A DNA stretch of 40,183 nucleotides from a virus. The notes beneath the pieces were generated by a model. That model searched no databases, was not told where the DNA came from, and was given only the letters and a program-made list of their open reading frames with translations. The position numbers and the translations under genes were made by a program. The stretch covers positions 1 through 40,183 of the IMG/VR virus record IMGVR_UViG_3300046477_000356; one strand, written 5' to 3'. Below are positions 15,266-23,259 of this stretch, piece by piece (the stretch's first letter is position 1; the number at the start of each line of letters is the position of its first letter).

Positions 15266-15486
15266 TTCTTCCTCCGCGCAGGCTTCATGCCCTTCGCGGT
15301 CGTCTTGCTCCCGCGCTTCAGGCCGATCTTGTTGGCTATGGCATATTTTTCCCGCTCGCCGCCAGGGAGAGCGCTCGCCTTAACCTTCTCCTCAAAGCTG
15401 GCAATTTTGGTCTTGCGGCCGCTCTTGGTGCGTTTTGGCATCTTGCGCCTCGTCGTGATCCCCGCGAAATCAGCGGACGTGTTCAT
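15262..15486 (-). CDS. Small very basic protein, 74 aa
   Basis: Rich in Lys and Arg throughout (MPKRTKSGRKTKI, KIGLKRGSKTTAKGMKPARRKK), with the peptide GGEREKYAIANKIG typical of small basic phage peptides near structural genes. It may bind DNA or acidic partners. It has no signal peptide, unlike the genes on both sides, to which it is joined by ATGA overlaps. Confidence 0.6.
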   Translation of the reverse strand: MNTSADFAGITTRRKMPKRTKSGRKTKIASFEEKVKASALPGGEREKYAIANKIGLKRGSKTTAKGMKPARRKK

Positions 15487-15716
15487 TGCCCTTGTGCCCT
15501 GATCTGCTCGCGCATGCTCCGCAGCAACTCAACCGCCTGCTGGCAGATCGCGAGTTGCGTCACGTTCTGGCAGCCGATGGCCCCGAGGGTCTGCACGATC
15601 AGTTGCGCCTGCTCGACCGTCACCTCAAGGTGCAGCGGCGGCACGCCGGTAATGGGCTGCTGGGCGAGCGCGGGCCCACCCAGCAGCAACGCACCGATTA
15701 TCGCCAGCCGGCGCAT
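15483..15716 (-). CDS. Exported small helical protein, 77 aa
   Basis: A signal peptide (MRRLAIIGALLLGGPALAQ, cut ALA|Q) leads to a helical mature domain of about 58 residues with two cysteines in GCQNVTQLAICQQAV, spaced to allow one disulfide. The start overlaps the TGA of the upstream 172-residue exported protein. No family recognised; it belongs to the exported block. Confidence 0.65.
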   Translation of the reverse strand: MRRLAIIGALLLGGPALAQQPITGVPPLHLEVTVEQAQLIVQTLGAIGCQNVTQLAICQQAVELLRSMREQIRAQGQ

Positions 15717-16234
15717 CAGGTCGGGCTGAAGTAGCCGACCGCCTTCACGCATTGGAACGTCGAGGCGGAGGTCGCCTGCGGCAGGATCGTCACCGGCGTC
15801 CCCGGCACCGTCGATTTCAACCCCGTGGGGTAAATCTCGGAGACCAGGAACTCGGTGGTCGGAACGCTTGCCGCCGACGCCGTGACGTTGGCGAGCCATG
15901 CCGGGGTGCCGGTTATGTTCGTCGCCGTCCACAGGGTCGCCGAGGAGGCCGCCGTCGCGTTCGGCAGGTACTCGATGTAAAGCCCCGTCAGGTAGACGAA
16001 ATTGCCGGCCGGCGGGGTGATCGTGACCGTCAGGTTGGCGATCGACGCCTGCGACGTGGTGCATGACGTGGCGGCCGGAGCGGCGAAGAAGGCCGCCGCG
16101 TCCGCCTTCGAGCCCGACTGCGTGACGATCAAGCCCTGCGATTGCTGGGCCTCCACGACCTGCGGAGTCCCGAGAAGCCCGACGCCAAGGGCAACCGCCG
16201 ATGCGCCGCCGAGCAATGCCTGTCTCATGTCCAT
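15716..16234 (-). CDS. Exported protein, paralogue 2 of a 172-aa pair
   Basis: It starts MDMRQALLGGASAVALGVGLLG..VEAQQ behind AAGGAGAA, giving a twin of the preceding gene. The mature domain is beta-rich with two cysteines (TSCTTSQ and FQCVKAVGYFSPT). Shared motifs with its neighbour: LTVTITPPAG-x-Y, LYIEYLPNATA, EIYPTGLKSTVPGTPVTI. Both proteins are exactly 172 residues. The role is unknown; the surface-like fold and block context suggest a spike or adhesin component. Confidence 0.7.
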   Translation of the reverse strand: MDMRQALLGGASAVALGVGLLGTPQVVEAQQSQGLIVTQSGSKADAAAFFAAPAATSCTTSQASIANLTVTITPPAGNFVYLTGLYIEYLPNATAASSATLWTATNITGTPAWLANVTASAASVPTTEFLVSEIYPTGLKSTVPGTPVTILPQATSASTFQCVKAVGYFSPT

Positions 16235-16259
16235 GATGGTTCTCCTTGGCTCAGGCGGT

Positions 16260-16778
16260 TTAGGTCGGGTTGAAATACCCGACCGCGTGGGCGCAAATGA
16301 AGGCCGAGGCCGTGGTCGCGCTCGGCACGATGGTCACGGCAGTCCCGGCCACGGTCGACTTCAGCGCGGTCGGATAGACCTCGTTGATGAAGTACGGGAC
16401 GCTCGGGTTGGCCGCAGCCGCCGTGGTCGTGCCGGTCAGCCATTGCGGGCTCCCGGTCAGGTTCGTCGAGGTCCACAGCGTATTCGAGGTTGAGGCCGTC
16501 GCGTTCGGCGCCACCTCGAAATACATGCCGGTGATGTAGACGTACTGCCCGGCAGGCGGGGTCAGCGTGATCGTCAGGTTCGCGACCGTATCCTGCGAGG
16601 TCGTGCAGGAGGTGCGGGTGTTGCCGGTGATGAACGTCGCCGCGTCCGCGCGGGACGCCGACTGCGTGACAGCGGTGCCCTGCGACTGCTGCGCATCGAC
16701 GATCTTCGGAACCCCGAGAAGCCCGACGCCCAACGCGAGAGCGGAAACGCCTCCGAGTAGTGCTTGCCTTGTGTCCAT
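16260..16778 (-). CDS. Exported protein, paralogue 1 of a 172-aa pair
   Basis: The ATG is chosen over an upstream GTG because GGAG lies five bases before it, giving the same length as its paralogue. The signal peptide is MDTRQALLGGVSALALGVGLLG..VDAQ. The mature part repeats the paralogue's pattern (LTITLTPPAGQYVYITGMYFEVAPNATA; EVYPTALKSTVAGTAVTIV; FICAHAVGYFNPT) with two conserved cysteines. A tandem duplication followed by divergence is likely. Confidence 0.7.
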   Translation of the reverse strand: MDTRQALLGGVSALALGVGLLGVPKIVDAQQSQGTAVTQSASRADAATFITGNTRTSCTTSQDTVANLTITLTPPAGQYVYITGMYFEVAPNATASTSNTLWTSTNLTGSPQWLTGTTTAAAANPSVPYFINEVYPTALKSTVAGTAVTIVPSATTASAFICAHAVGYFNPT

Positions 16779-16845
16779 GACCACTCCTTTCGCGCCAGGG
16801 TTGCCTACCGTCCGACCGGGCCTGGCCCCGGCGCTTCGGCGGTAT

Positions 16846-17580
16846 TCATTCGGCCGCGACGCGGCCCTCGAACAGCTTGCCGACCTCCTGCGCCTGCGCT
16901 TTGCCCTGAGCGGCGTTGCGTTCCATGTTGAGCTGCGATCCCGTGACCTCCTGAATCTGGTCGGGCCGGAACCACGGGATCTGCTGCGTGTCGATGTGGA
17001 TGATCTCTTTCGTCAGGTCGTTATCGCACCAGATTTCGTAACCGTGCGCCTGGGCCAGACGGCAGAAATACACGTCGTCCCGCGCCTCGTTGTGGAGGCC
17101 GGGCTTGAACCACGGGAACGGCAGCTTCTGGAAAACCTCGAATTTGGTCAGGAGAAAGCCGGTCGGGATCTGCACCATCCGGCGCAGCCCCGGCTGCATC
17201 GTCTCGATGTCGCCGTTCTGGTAAATGCCGGCGCAGGCGTAGGGCGGCGTGCGCGTCCGGTAGTTGCACCCCACGATGTCCTTGTCGTGCGCGAGGAGGC
17301 GCAGAAGCGCGTCCTCGGGGAACTGCATGTCGGTGTCGATCCACAGGACGTGCGTCAGCGGGATGCCGCTGTTGAGGAAGAAATTGACCAGCCCGTTGCG
17401 ATTGTCCTCGATGTAGCAGCCCGACGTGGCGATCGGCAGCATCCCCGCCTTGTCCTCGGGCGTGCTGATCGTCGTGAAGACCGCCGCGGTACGCATCGCC
17501 ATCGCCATCGCCGAGAGGCCCATCGGCCCCTCCCAGACGCGGTAATAGGGGATCGCGATCCCGACCTTCGGCAAACTCAT
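16846..17580 (-). CDS. GT-A-fold glycosyltransferase, 244 aa
   Basis: The N-terminus MSLPKVGIAIPYYRVWEG and the block VLWIDTDMQFPEDALLRLL contain the nucleotide-sugar-binding strand and the Asp-Thr-Asp (DxD) metal motif at residues 82-84. GCNYRTRTPPYACAG and the later HNEARDDVYFCRLAQAHGYEIWCD resemble the acceptor and catalytic-base regions of GT2-like enzymes. It would transfer a sugar from a nucleotide donor. The neighbours, exported spike-like proteins and a methyltransferase, suggest modification of a virion or exported protein or of host surface glycan; the acceptor is unknown. Confidence 0.75.
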   Translation of the reverse strand: MSLPKVGIAIPYYRVWEGPMGLSAMAMAMRTAAVFTTISTPEDKAGMLPIATSGCYIEDNRNGLVNFFLNSGIPLTHVLWIDTDMQFPEDALLRLLAHDKDIVGCNYRTRTPPYACAGIYQNGDIETMQPGLRRMVQIPTGFLLTKFEVFQKLPFPWFKPGLHNEARDDVYFCRLAQAHGYEIWCDNDLTKEIIHIDTQQIPWFRPDQIQEVTGSQLNMERNAAQGKAQAQEVGKLFEGRVAAE

Positions 17581-17801
17581 GCGGCACGCTCCATTTTGGT
17601 TGCCACCGGCGGATCAGGCAAAGGCATCCAATGGGTAGGAGGAAACAGCGGCCCGTCATTTTCGTGTCCACCACCCCACCAAGCGCCGCCAAGATATCCG
17701 GCGTCCCACTGGACGATGTCCCACAACCACGGCCGGTCGGCATAATATCCAAGGATGAACGTGCCGTCCTTGGGCGCGGTCTCGATAGGTTGCCAATTCA
17801 T
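17577..17801 (-). CDS. DUF551-like protein, 74 aa
   Basis: It opens with MNWQPIETAPKDGTFILGYY and ends PPTHWMPLPDPP, the two signature ends of the DUF551 family (W-x-P-I-x-T-A-P-K-D-G ... THWMPLPxPP), common in phages. The biochemical role is unknown. It overlaps by ATGA with both the methyltransferase before it and the glycosyltransferase after it. Confidence 0.8.
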   Translation of the reverse strand: MNWQPIETAPKDGTFILGYYADRPWLWDIVQWDAGYLGGAWWGGGHENDGPLFPPTHWMPLPDPPVATKMERAA

Positions 17802-18346
17802 ATGCTGATCCTCGACGGTTTCTTGGCCTGCATGATGAAGTAGAACTGGTGGTCGCCGTCCTCGCCCACCTTCACGTCCTTGAAGACCGGCGCGAAATCG
17901 GCTCGGTAGACGTGCCGGTAATCGGCCAGCGCCGTCTCGCCCACCTGCCGGGTGTATTCATCCTGATCCAGAAACGTGAAGGTCTCCGGCACGATGACGC
18001 GGGTGTGCCCCGGATCGGCGAACACCCATGCCGAGCTCACCGCCGGCACGACGCCGCAAAAGAGGCCGTCCGGCTTCAGGAGCCGCCAGAACTCCGACCA
18101 TTGGGCGAAGAAGAAGCGCCAGTCGCCCATCCGCCCGGTGTGCTCCAACACATGATAGGCGTGGATCTCGTCGAAGCTGTCGTTCTCGAAGGGCAGCGGC
18201 ATCCGCTCCAAGTCCCACTCGACATCGGCCCCGCTGTTCGGGTCGAGGTCGAGCGTCGTCAGGTCGGCCCAGGCGTTGTTGCCCGGTCGGTAGAGCAGCT
18301 TGTCGCGGCGGTTGCCGCAGCCGATCAGAAGCTCGCGATTTGCCAT
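17798..18346 (-). CDS. Class I SAM-dependent methyltransferase, 182 aa
   Basis: LLIGCGNRRDKLL (motif I), LTTLDLDPNSGADVEWDLERMPLPF (motif II and Asp loop) and FDEIHAYHVLEH (motif IV-like) form the Methyltransf_11-type Rossmann core. FWRLLKPDGLFCGVVP is the post-core strand. No DNA-methylase DPPY motif is present, so the target is probably a small molecule, sugar or protein. It lies beside a glycosyltransferase, which hints at methylation of a transferred sugar. Confidence 0.75.
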   Translation of the reverse strand: MANRELLIGCGNRRDKLLYRPGNNAWADLTTLDLDPNSGADVEWDLERMPLPFENDSFDEIHAYHVLEHTGRMGDWRFFFAQWSEFWRLLKPDGLFCGVVPAVSSAWVFADPGHTRVIVPETFTFLDQDEYTRQVGETALADYRHVYRADFAPVFKDVKVGEDGDHQFYFIMQAKKPSRISI

Positions 18347-18347
18347 G

Positions 18348-18854
18348 TCAATAGGCCGGCGTGCCGTGGCTGCGGCCCAGCCAGTCCTTCGCCATCCAAT
18401 ATCCCGTCAAATGATCGGACATCCCGAACGGCTCCTTCCCACTGACAACCCCGGGCGCGGGAAACAATCCGGTCGTGGGGGTAAACGAAACCTGGTTGCC
18501 GAACTGCAGAATCCCGGTATCGCCCTGTCCAAAGAGGATGATGTTGCCCGAGCCGTTCGGGTTGATCTGAATGCCCGCGTTGGCGTCGGCGCCCGGCTGC
18601 AGGCCAATGACGCCGGGGCTGCCGGTCAGGCCGCCGGTCATCGAAATCTGGTTGACCAGCGTCCCGCTGGGGGTCGAGGAGGGGCCGAGCGCGGGCACCA
18701 GGACGTTGTTGATCTGGATGATGAGAGAATTGAGGGTCGCCAGGGTCTGCGACGGGTCGAGCGGCCCCTTGAGGAGCGGCATCGGCAGCGTCTGCGCGAA
18801 GGCGGGAGCCGCCGACATCAGCGCGCACAGCACAAGATAAGGTAGCCGTTTCAT
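18348..18854 (-). CDS. Exported protein, 168 aa
   Basis: A signal peptide (MKRLPYLVLCALMSAAPAFAQ, cut AFA|Q) is followed by a helical stretch (TLATLNSLIIQINNVLVP) and a Gly-rich beta region (GADANAGIQINPNGSGNIILFGQGDTGILQFG) like tail-fibre shafts or beta-sandwich tips. The C-terminus GYWMAKDWLGRSHGTPAY is aromatic. The mature part has no cysteine. GCGAGG precedes the ATG. Confidence 0.65.
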   Translation of the reverse strand: MKRLPYLVLCALMSAAPAFAQTLPMPLLKGPLDPSQTLATLNSLIIQINNVLVPALGPSSTPSGTLVNQISMTGGLTGSPGVIGLQPGADANAGIQINPNGSGNIILFGQGDTGILQFGNQVSFTPTTGLFPAPGVVSGKEPFGMSDHLTGYWMAKDWLGRSHGTPAY

Positions 18855-18931
18855 CCTCGCCCCCTATAGAGCCTCCGCCCCATAACACACATGGCCCCCG
18901 CGCGCTATCATTTCGCGACCTCGGGAGACGC

Positions 18932-20293
18932 TCAAAGCTCCGTTGCGGTCATGATTACCTGTGAGATCGAAGCCGTCCCGCCCGTGCGCGCGACCAGGGC
19001 CACGTCATACCACATGGCCGTATTGAGGGCCTGTCCGGTGGCGATGGAGGTTCCGGTACACGGGATAAATTTCGCCGCAGCCGCCTCCTCAAAAAGAACC
19101 CCGGCCCCAATCGGATTGCCGGTAAGGGCATCGCCATTCGCGGGCGCGGCTCCATTCCCCACATATATCGTCACCTGTCCGCCGTCATTTATCGTTCCGT
19201 TGGCGCAAGAGCCCGTAAAGGTAAACAAAATCGTTCCCGAGGTCCGAGGCGTAATCGAACCGGCCAACCCCATCATCACGCCATTCCCGGTCGTGTTCAC
19301 CGTTCCCGACGGATTCGCGGGCGTGCTCTGGGTGGCATTGGACGCCGGGATCGGCGCGGTGCCGACATTAAGCGTGCCGGGCGAGTAATAGGCGCCGCCC
19401 GTCGCCGTGCCGGCGGCATTCCCAGGAAGATAAGAAGCTGCCGCTCCGCCAATAGTCTCAATAACCGCACCACCCGACAAATCAAACCGCTTACCAGTAG
19501 CGGACCCCGAAAATGTAACAAAGTTTGAATTGATGTAAATAGTCGAATTAGCGAGTGCAGACACAAATCCCAATGAATATGCCGGAGTTCCCGATAGCGT
19601 AACGGTTATCGCACTTTCAGGATATATTATTGCCCCAGCCAGGGAACCCTGGGCTTCTGCCCCGGCGTTTCCAATTGACGTATAGGACGCCGCTATTTTA
19701 ATAATGCCGCCGCCGAAGTCCGCGTGAAACTTTCCGGCCCCACTGCCGGCGGTTCCCGCCACATAATCGGTATTCGTTTGTACCGTTCCTCCCGATCCGG
19801 CGAATAGCCCATTGTTGTTCGTGCTTTGAACCTTCACTCCCTGCAACGAGACGAAACACCCGTTGTTAGCGGAAACCGCCGCCGCGGCCGCCCCCGGGGC
19901 TCCCGTTTCCGAGATCGTGACATTCGCCGATCCGTTCGTGCCTATGACGCTCAGATAAGCGGGCGTCGTACCGCCGAATGCCGTTCCTACCGGCACGCCG
20001 CTACAAACAAACCCGGCATAAGTGCCATTAGCTACGGAAATGTTCGTTACATGGCTTCGGCCGTCGTAATTACTCAGGTATTGATTGACGGCATACTGAA
20101 GCGTTTTGCACGGAGTGGCGATTACGTCACACCTATTGCTTGCCGCATCCGATCCCGTAGTTGCCACGTAGAGGTTTTTGGTCGCGGTCAGGGGAGTTCT
20201 GAACCCAGTGGTCGGCCCTCGGGATGGAATGTCCTGCGCCATCGCCGCCGTGGCGACGATCACGCTGAACGCGATAGGGAGAATCCGTTTCAT
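18932..20293 (-). CDS. Exported beta-helix protein, spike-like, 453 aa
   Basis: The signal peptide MKRILPIAFSVIVATAAMAQ (cut AMA|Q) is followed by KNLYVATTGSDAASNRCDVIATPCKTLQYAVNQY, the classic opening of pectate-lyase-3/parallel beta-helix proteins (LYV-x-T-x-GxD...PxxTLQxAV). Rungs continue to about residue 300. A C-terminal domain ends in GTASISQVIMTATEL. Six cysteines are in the mature chain. It probably recognises or degrades a surface glycan. The ATG overlaps the TGA of the nozzle gene; a second ATG lies one codon upstream. Confidence 0.75.
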   Translation of the reverse strand: MKRILPIAFSVIVATAAMAQDIPSRGPTTGFRTPLTATKNLYVATTGSDAASNRCDVIATPCKTLQYAVNQYLSNYDGRSHVTNISVANGTYAGFVCSGVPVGTAFGGTTPAYLSVIGTNGSANVTISETGAPGAAAAAVSANNGCFVSLQGVKVQSTNNNGLFAGSGGTVQTNTDYVAGTAGSGAGKFHADFGGGIIKIAASYTSIGNAGAEAQGSLAGAIIYPESAITVTLSGTPAYSLGFVSALANSTIYINSNFVTFSGSATGKRFDLSGGAVIETIGGAAASYLPGNAAGTATGGAYYSPGTLNVGTAPIPASNATQSTPANPSGTVNTTGNGVMMGLAGSITPRTSGTILFTFTGSCANGTINDGGQVTIYVGNGAAPANGDALTGNPIGAGVLFEEAAAAKFIPCTGTSIATGQALNTAMWYDVALVARTGGTASISQVIMTATEL

Positions 20294-23256
20294 CATAACT
20301 CCGGCAGCCATTGGTTAAGGGCCATGTCGTATTGCCAGCAGGTTCCGCCGTTGGCCTCTAGCGTGAACGGGCCGCCCGAGGTTCCGGCCATCGTCGTCGA
20401 AGCCGGCGCGCTCACGGTCACGACAGCGAGCCTCTGCGTCGTCGAGATGCAGAAGCTGTCGCCGTTCGATGGTGTCGGCGGCATGACGACAGCCAGCGTC
20501 GCGAGCTCGCCAAGCGGGTCGATGCGGAACGCCAGTAGCCCCGCTACGGCCGTCAGGGTGTCTCCGGTCAGCGGGACCACCCGCAGATAGGGTGTTGCCA
20601 CGGCGTCCTCGTCATTGTTGTAGCCAAGAATCTCGTACCTCATATAGAGGTTTCCGATGCGGACCCGGGAATTACTTGTTCCCCGCGCCTGCATCGACAT
20701 CTGCTTGAAGATGATCGGCTCGTGCCAGTGCAGCGAGCGCTCGCGCAGGATAGAGTTGGTCACGGTCGGAACGACGTTCACCGCGTCGAGGGCGCTGCCC
20801 TGCTCGTCGATGGCAACCACCTGGATAATATCGCCTGGCGCGGCCGAGCACATCAGGTTGGCCTCGACCATCGAGTTCATCGCCATGTGCTCGTTGTCGG
20901 GCAGAAGCACCGTCTCCTGGGTCCACGAGAGCTGCACGCCGTTCTCGATGAAGTCCGCCGCCGTGCCGGCGCCGTAGCTCGGCCCCACCGTGTCGCTTTT
21001 CCACAGGCTCGCCGTGACGCCGATCGGGGCCATGATGAAGCTCGCGCGCCAATGCTGGATGAGGCGCGCGGGGAAGCTGTGCGGCCCCGACCAGGTTTTG
21101 CGGCTGAGGTCGAACCAGAACTCCTGAAACGGCTGGCCCGGCTCGGAGCCGTGCTGCACGGTAATCCGCAGCACCGCGACATTCGCCTCGGCGCAGATGC
21201 GCGAGGGGAAGACCGCGTACTGGAACGGATGCGTCACGCCCTGCCCGTCGACTCCGACAGGGTCCGTCACCGAGCCGTCAGGGCGCACGAAGCGCAGACC
21301 CTGCGGCGAGACAAAGGCGGTGCCGAGGCTGCACGGGATGACCGAGAGCGGAGCAAGCGAACCCGTCGCGATCGGCAGGAGGTTCATCTTGAGGTCGGCC
21401 GTCGCCATGTCGCCGGTGATCTGGCGCATCGCGCCGTCGCCCGAGAAGGCGATCGCCGCCTGGACGATGCCGCCGGTGATCGGGGCCGAGAGTTCCAGGG
21501 GCGCGACGATTGTCACCGCCGTCCCGTCATTGGTCGTCAGAGCCTGCACGTCGGGCTGGTTCGAGCGCCGGCACGGGAGGCCGCTGTCGGAGAACGGGAT
21601 GCCGTCGAGCCCGTCGGCGAAATAGGCCCGCCCGTTCATCTGCATGACGCCGAGTGGGGTGGAGAGGAGCGGGTTGCGGTCGCAGTCCCCGGCGCCCCAC
21701 AGCGGCGCGGCCCGGGTGCCGCCGGCAATCGTCAGGCTGGTGTTGGCGACCGAGCCGGTCGCCGCCTGGGAGAGCGTGATCGTTGCCCCGGTGAACGTGA
21801 CCGGGACGTTTATCGGGGCGGCATTGAGGGACACCGCCGAGAGGTTGGCGGTGAGCGTGTTGACCGTGATCGAGACGCCGTTTGCCGTGGCCCCGGCCGG
21901 TTGGCTCAGCGTCACGCCGAGGCTGGAGAACGTCAGGAGGTTGAAGTTCACCGTCGTCGTGGCGGCGTTGTTGAGGACGACGGAGCCGCCCGAGAAGGTG
22001 ATCGCGTTGGCGACGATGGTGTGGTCGGCGGGGGTGCTTATCGTCACCTGCGTCGGGCTGTCCACGGAGACGATGATCGTGGTCTGGGCAAAGATCCCCG
22101 TGCTGATCGGGGGGATGCCAAACCCGATCACTTTCTGCCCGGCGAGCAGTCCCGCGGTCGATGCGAGGTTGATGATGACGGCGGAGCCGCTGGTAATGTC
22201 GCCCGTCGTGTTCAGGGTGAACAGCGTCGCGGAAACGACGGTCGTCGCGGCCGGAATGCCGAACCCCGTGACATTCTGGTTCGCGACGATGCCGTCGATG
22301 GAATCCACCTGGATCGTCGTCGTGCCGTTGAGGCTCGCGAGCACCTGAAAGGAGATCGCCACGACGGCGGCGACCTCGGTATTCGCCGGGATGCTGCCGC
22401 CCGAGATCGGGTCGCCGATGATCGGGAAGTCGGCGTTGCCGCTGGCGTAGACGAGGTTGTCAACGGTCGTGTTGGAGTGCGTGCTGCCGGTCCACACGCC
22501 AGCCGCCGTCGTGATCGAGGAGACGGTCGTGCCGAACGGGATGTCGAGCCCCGCCACGTCCTGCCCGACCGCGATGCCGAGGGACGACCCGAAATGGGTC
22601 AGCGTGTTGAGGTTGAGGAGGGCCGTCGTCGTCAGCACGAACTCGGTGGTGGCGGCGACGTTGGTGTTGGCCGGAATGTTCGCCCCGGTGATCGACATGC
22701 CCACCTGCACGCCGAGGACCGAGGGGTTGCCGTCGATGAGGGTCGAGGTGTGGGTGTTACCGAGCACGACCTCGCTGAAGCCCGAAACGTCGAACCAGCC
22801 GAACTTGATCGCGCCGCCGGGGAAGCCCGGGTGCGTGACGATGACGCGCGGCGAGACCTGCGCCATGATCGGCGGCACCCAGTCACCCGAACTCGGCTGC
22901 GTCGTCGGCGTGTTGGCGTTGGTGACCCCGGCCACCGGCAGGAAGACGCCGTTCGCCAAATCATAGCAGTAGGGTTCGTCCTTCCCGGCAAAGCGGGTCG
23001 AGGCGATCATGCCGTATTCGAGGTCGCCGACCGTCAGCATCGCCTGCACGTCGCCCGGCCCGGTCGGGGCGTTGACGCCGGTGAAGCTGGTCTCGATCTG
23101 GGCGGCCGGCCGCGGCACGTAGATGCCGGCGGTCGAGGGGTCGGGGATCAGGTTGATGAGTTGCTGCTGCGCGCCCGGGAACGAGTTGGTGCCGTCGCTT
23201 GCGTCAGTGAGACCGCGCGGCACCCATTTCGTCGGTACGGAATTGGGGATCGGCAC
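20293..23256 (-). CDS. Tail nozzle / tubular protein B-like, 987 aa
   Basis: The N-terminus SFPGAQQQLINLIPDPSTAGIYVPRPA resembles the start of podovirus nozzle or stabilisation proteins (P22 gp10, T7 gp12 type: N-lipids-RP pattern). The C-terminal half (residues about 560-960) has the matching features SLWKSDTVGPSYG, GVQLSWTQETVLLPDNEHM and RVRIGNLYMRYEI. Residues about 170-520 are an insertion of at least five repeats with the core GxxVxGxxIPxxTxV. It would cap the tail and keep DNA inside. Position after the adaptor gene supports this. Confidence 0.7.
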   Translation of the reverse strand: MPIPNSVPTKWVPRGLTDASDGTNSFPGAQQQLINLIPDPSTAGIYVPRPAAQIETSFTGVNAPTGPGDVQAMLTVGDLEYGMIASTRFAGKDEPYCYDLANGVFLPVAGVTNANTPTTQPSSGDWVPPIMAQVSPRVIVTHPGFPGGAIKFGWFDVSGFSEVVLGNTHTSTLIDGNPSVLGVQVGMSITGANIPANTNVAATTEFVLTTTALLNLNTLTHFGSSLGIAVGQDVAGLDIPFGTTVSSITTAAGVWTGSTHSNTTVDNLVYASGNADFPIIGDPISGGSIPANTEVAAVVAISFQVLASLNGTTTIQVDSIDGIVANQNVTGFGIPAATTVVSATLFTLNTTGDITSGSAVIINLASTAGLLAGQKVIGFGIPPISTGIFAQTTIIVSVDSPTQVTISTPADHTIVANAITFSGGSVVLNNAATTTVNFNLLTFSSLGVTLSQPAGATANGVSITVNTLTANLSAVSLNAAPINVPVTFTGATITLSQAATGSVANTSLTIAGGTRAAPLWGAGDCDRNPLLSTPLGVMQMNGRAYFADGLDGIPFSDSGLPCRRSNQPDVQALTTNDGTAVTIVAPLELSAPITGGIVQAAIAFSGDGAMRQITGDMATADLKMNLLPIATGSLAPLSVIPCSLGTAFVSPQGLRFVRPDGSVTDPVGVDGQGVTHPFQYAVFPSRICAEANVAVLRITVQHGSEPGQPFQEFWFDLSRKTWSGPHSFPARLIQHWRASFIMAPIGVTASLWKSDTVGPSYGAGTAADFIENGVQLSWTQETVLLPDNEHMAMNSMVEANLMCSAAPGDIIQVVAIDEQGSALDAVNVVPTVTNSILRERSLHWHEPIIFKQMSMQARGTSNSRVRIGNLYMRYEILGYNNDEDAVATPYLRVVPLTGDTLTAVAGLLAFRIDPLGELATLAVVMPPTPSNGDSFCISTTQRLAVVTVSAPASTTMAGTSGGPFTLEANGGTCWQYDMALNQWLPEL

Positions 23257-23259
23257 CGA

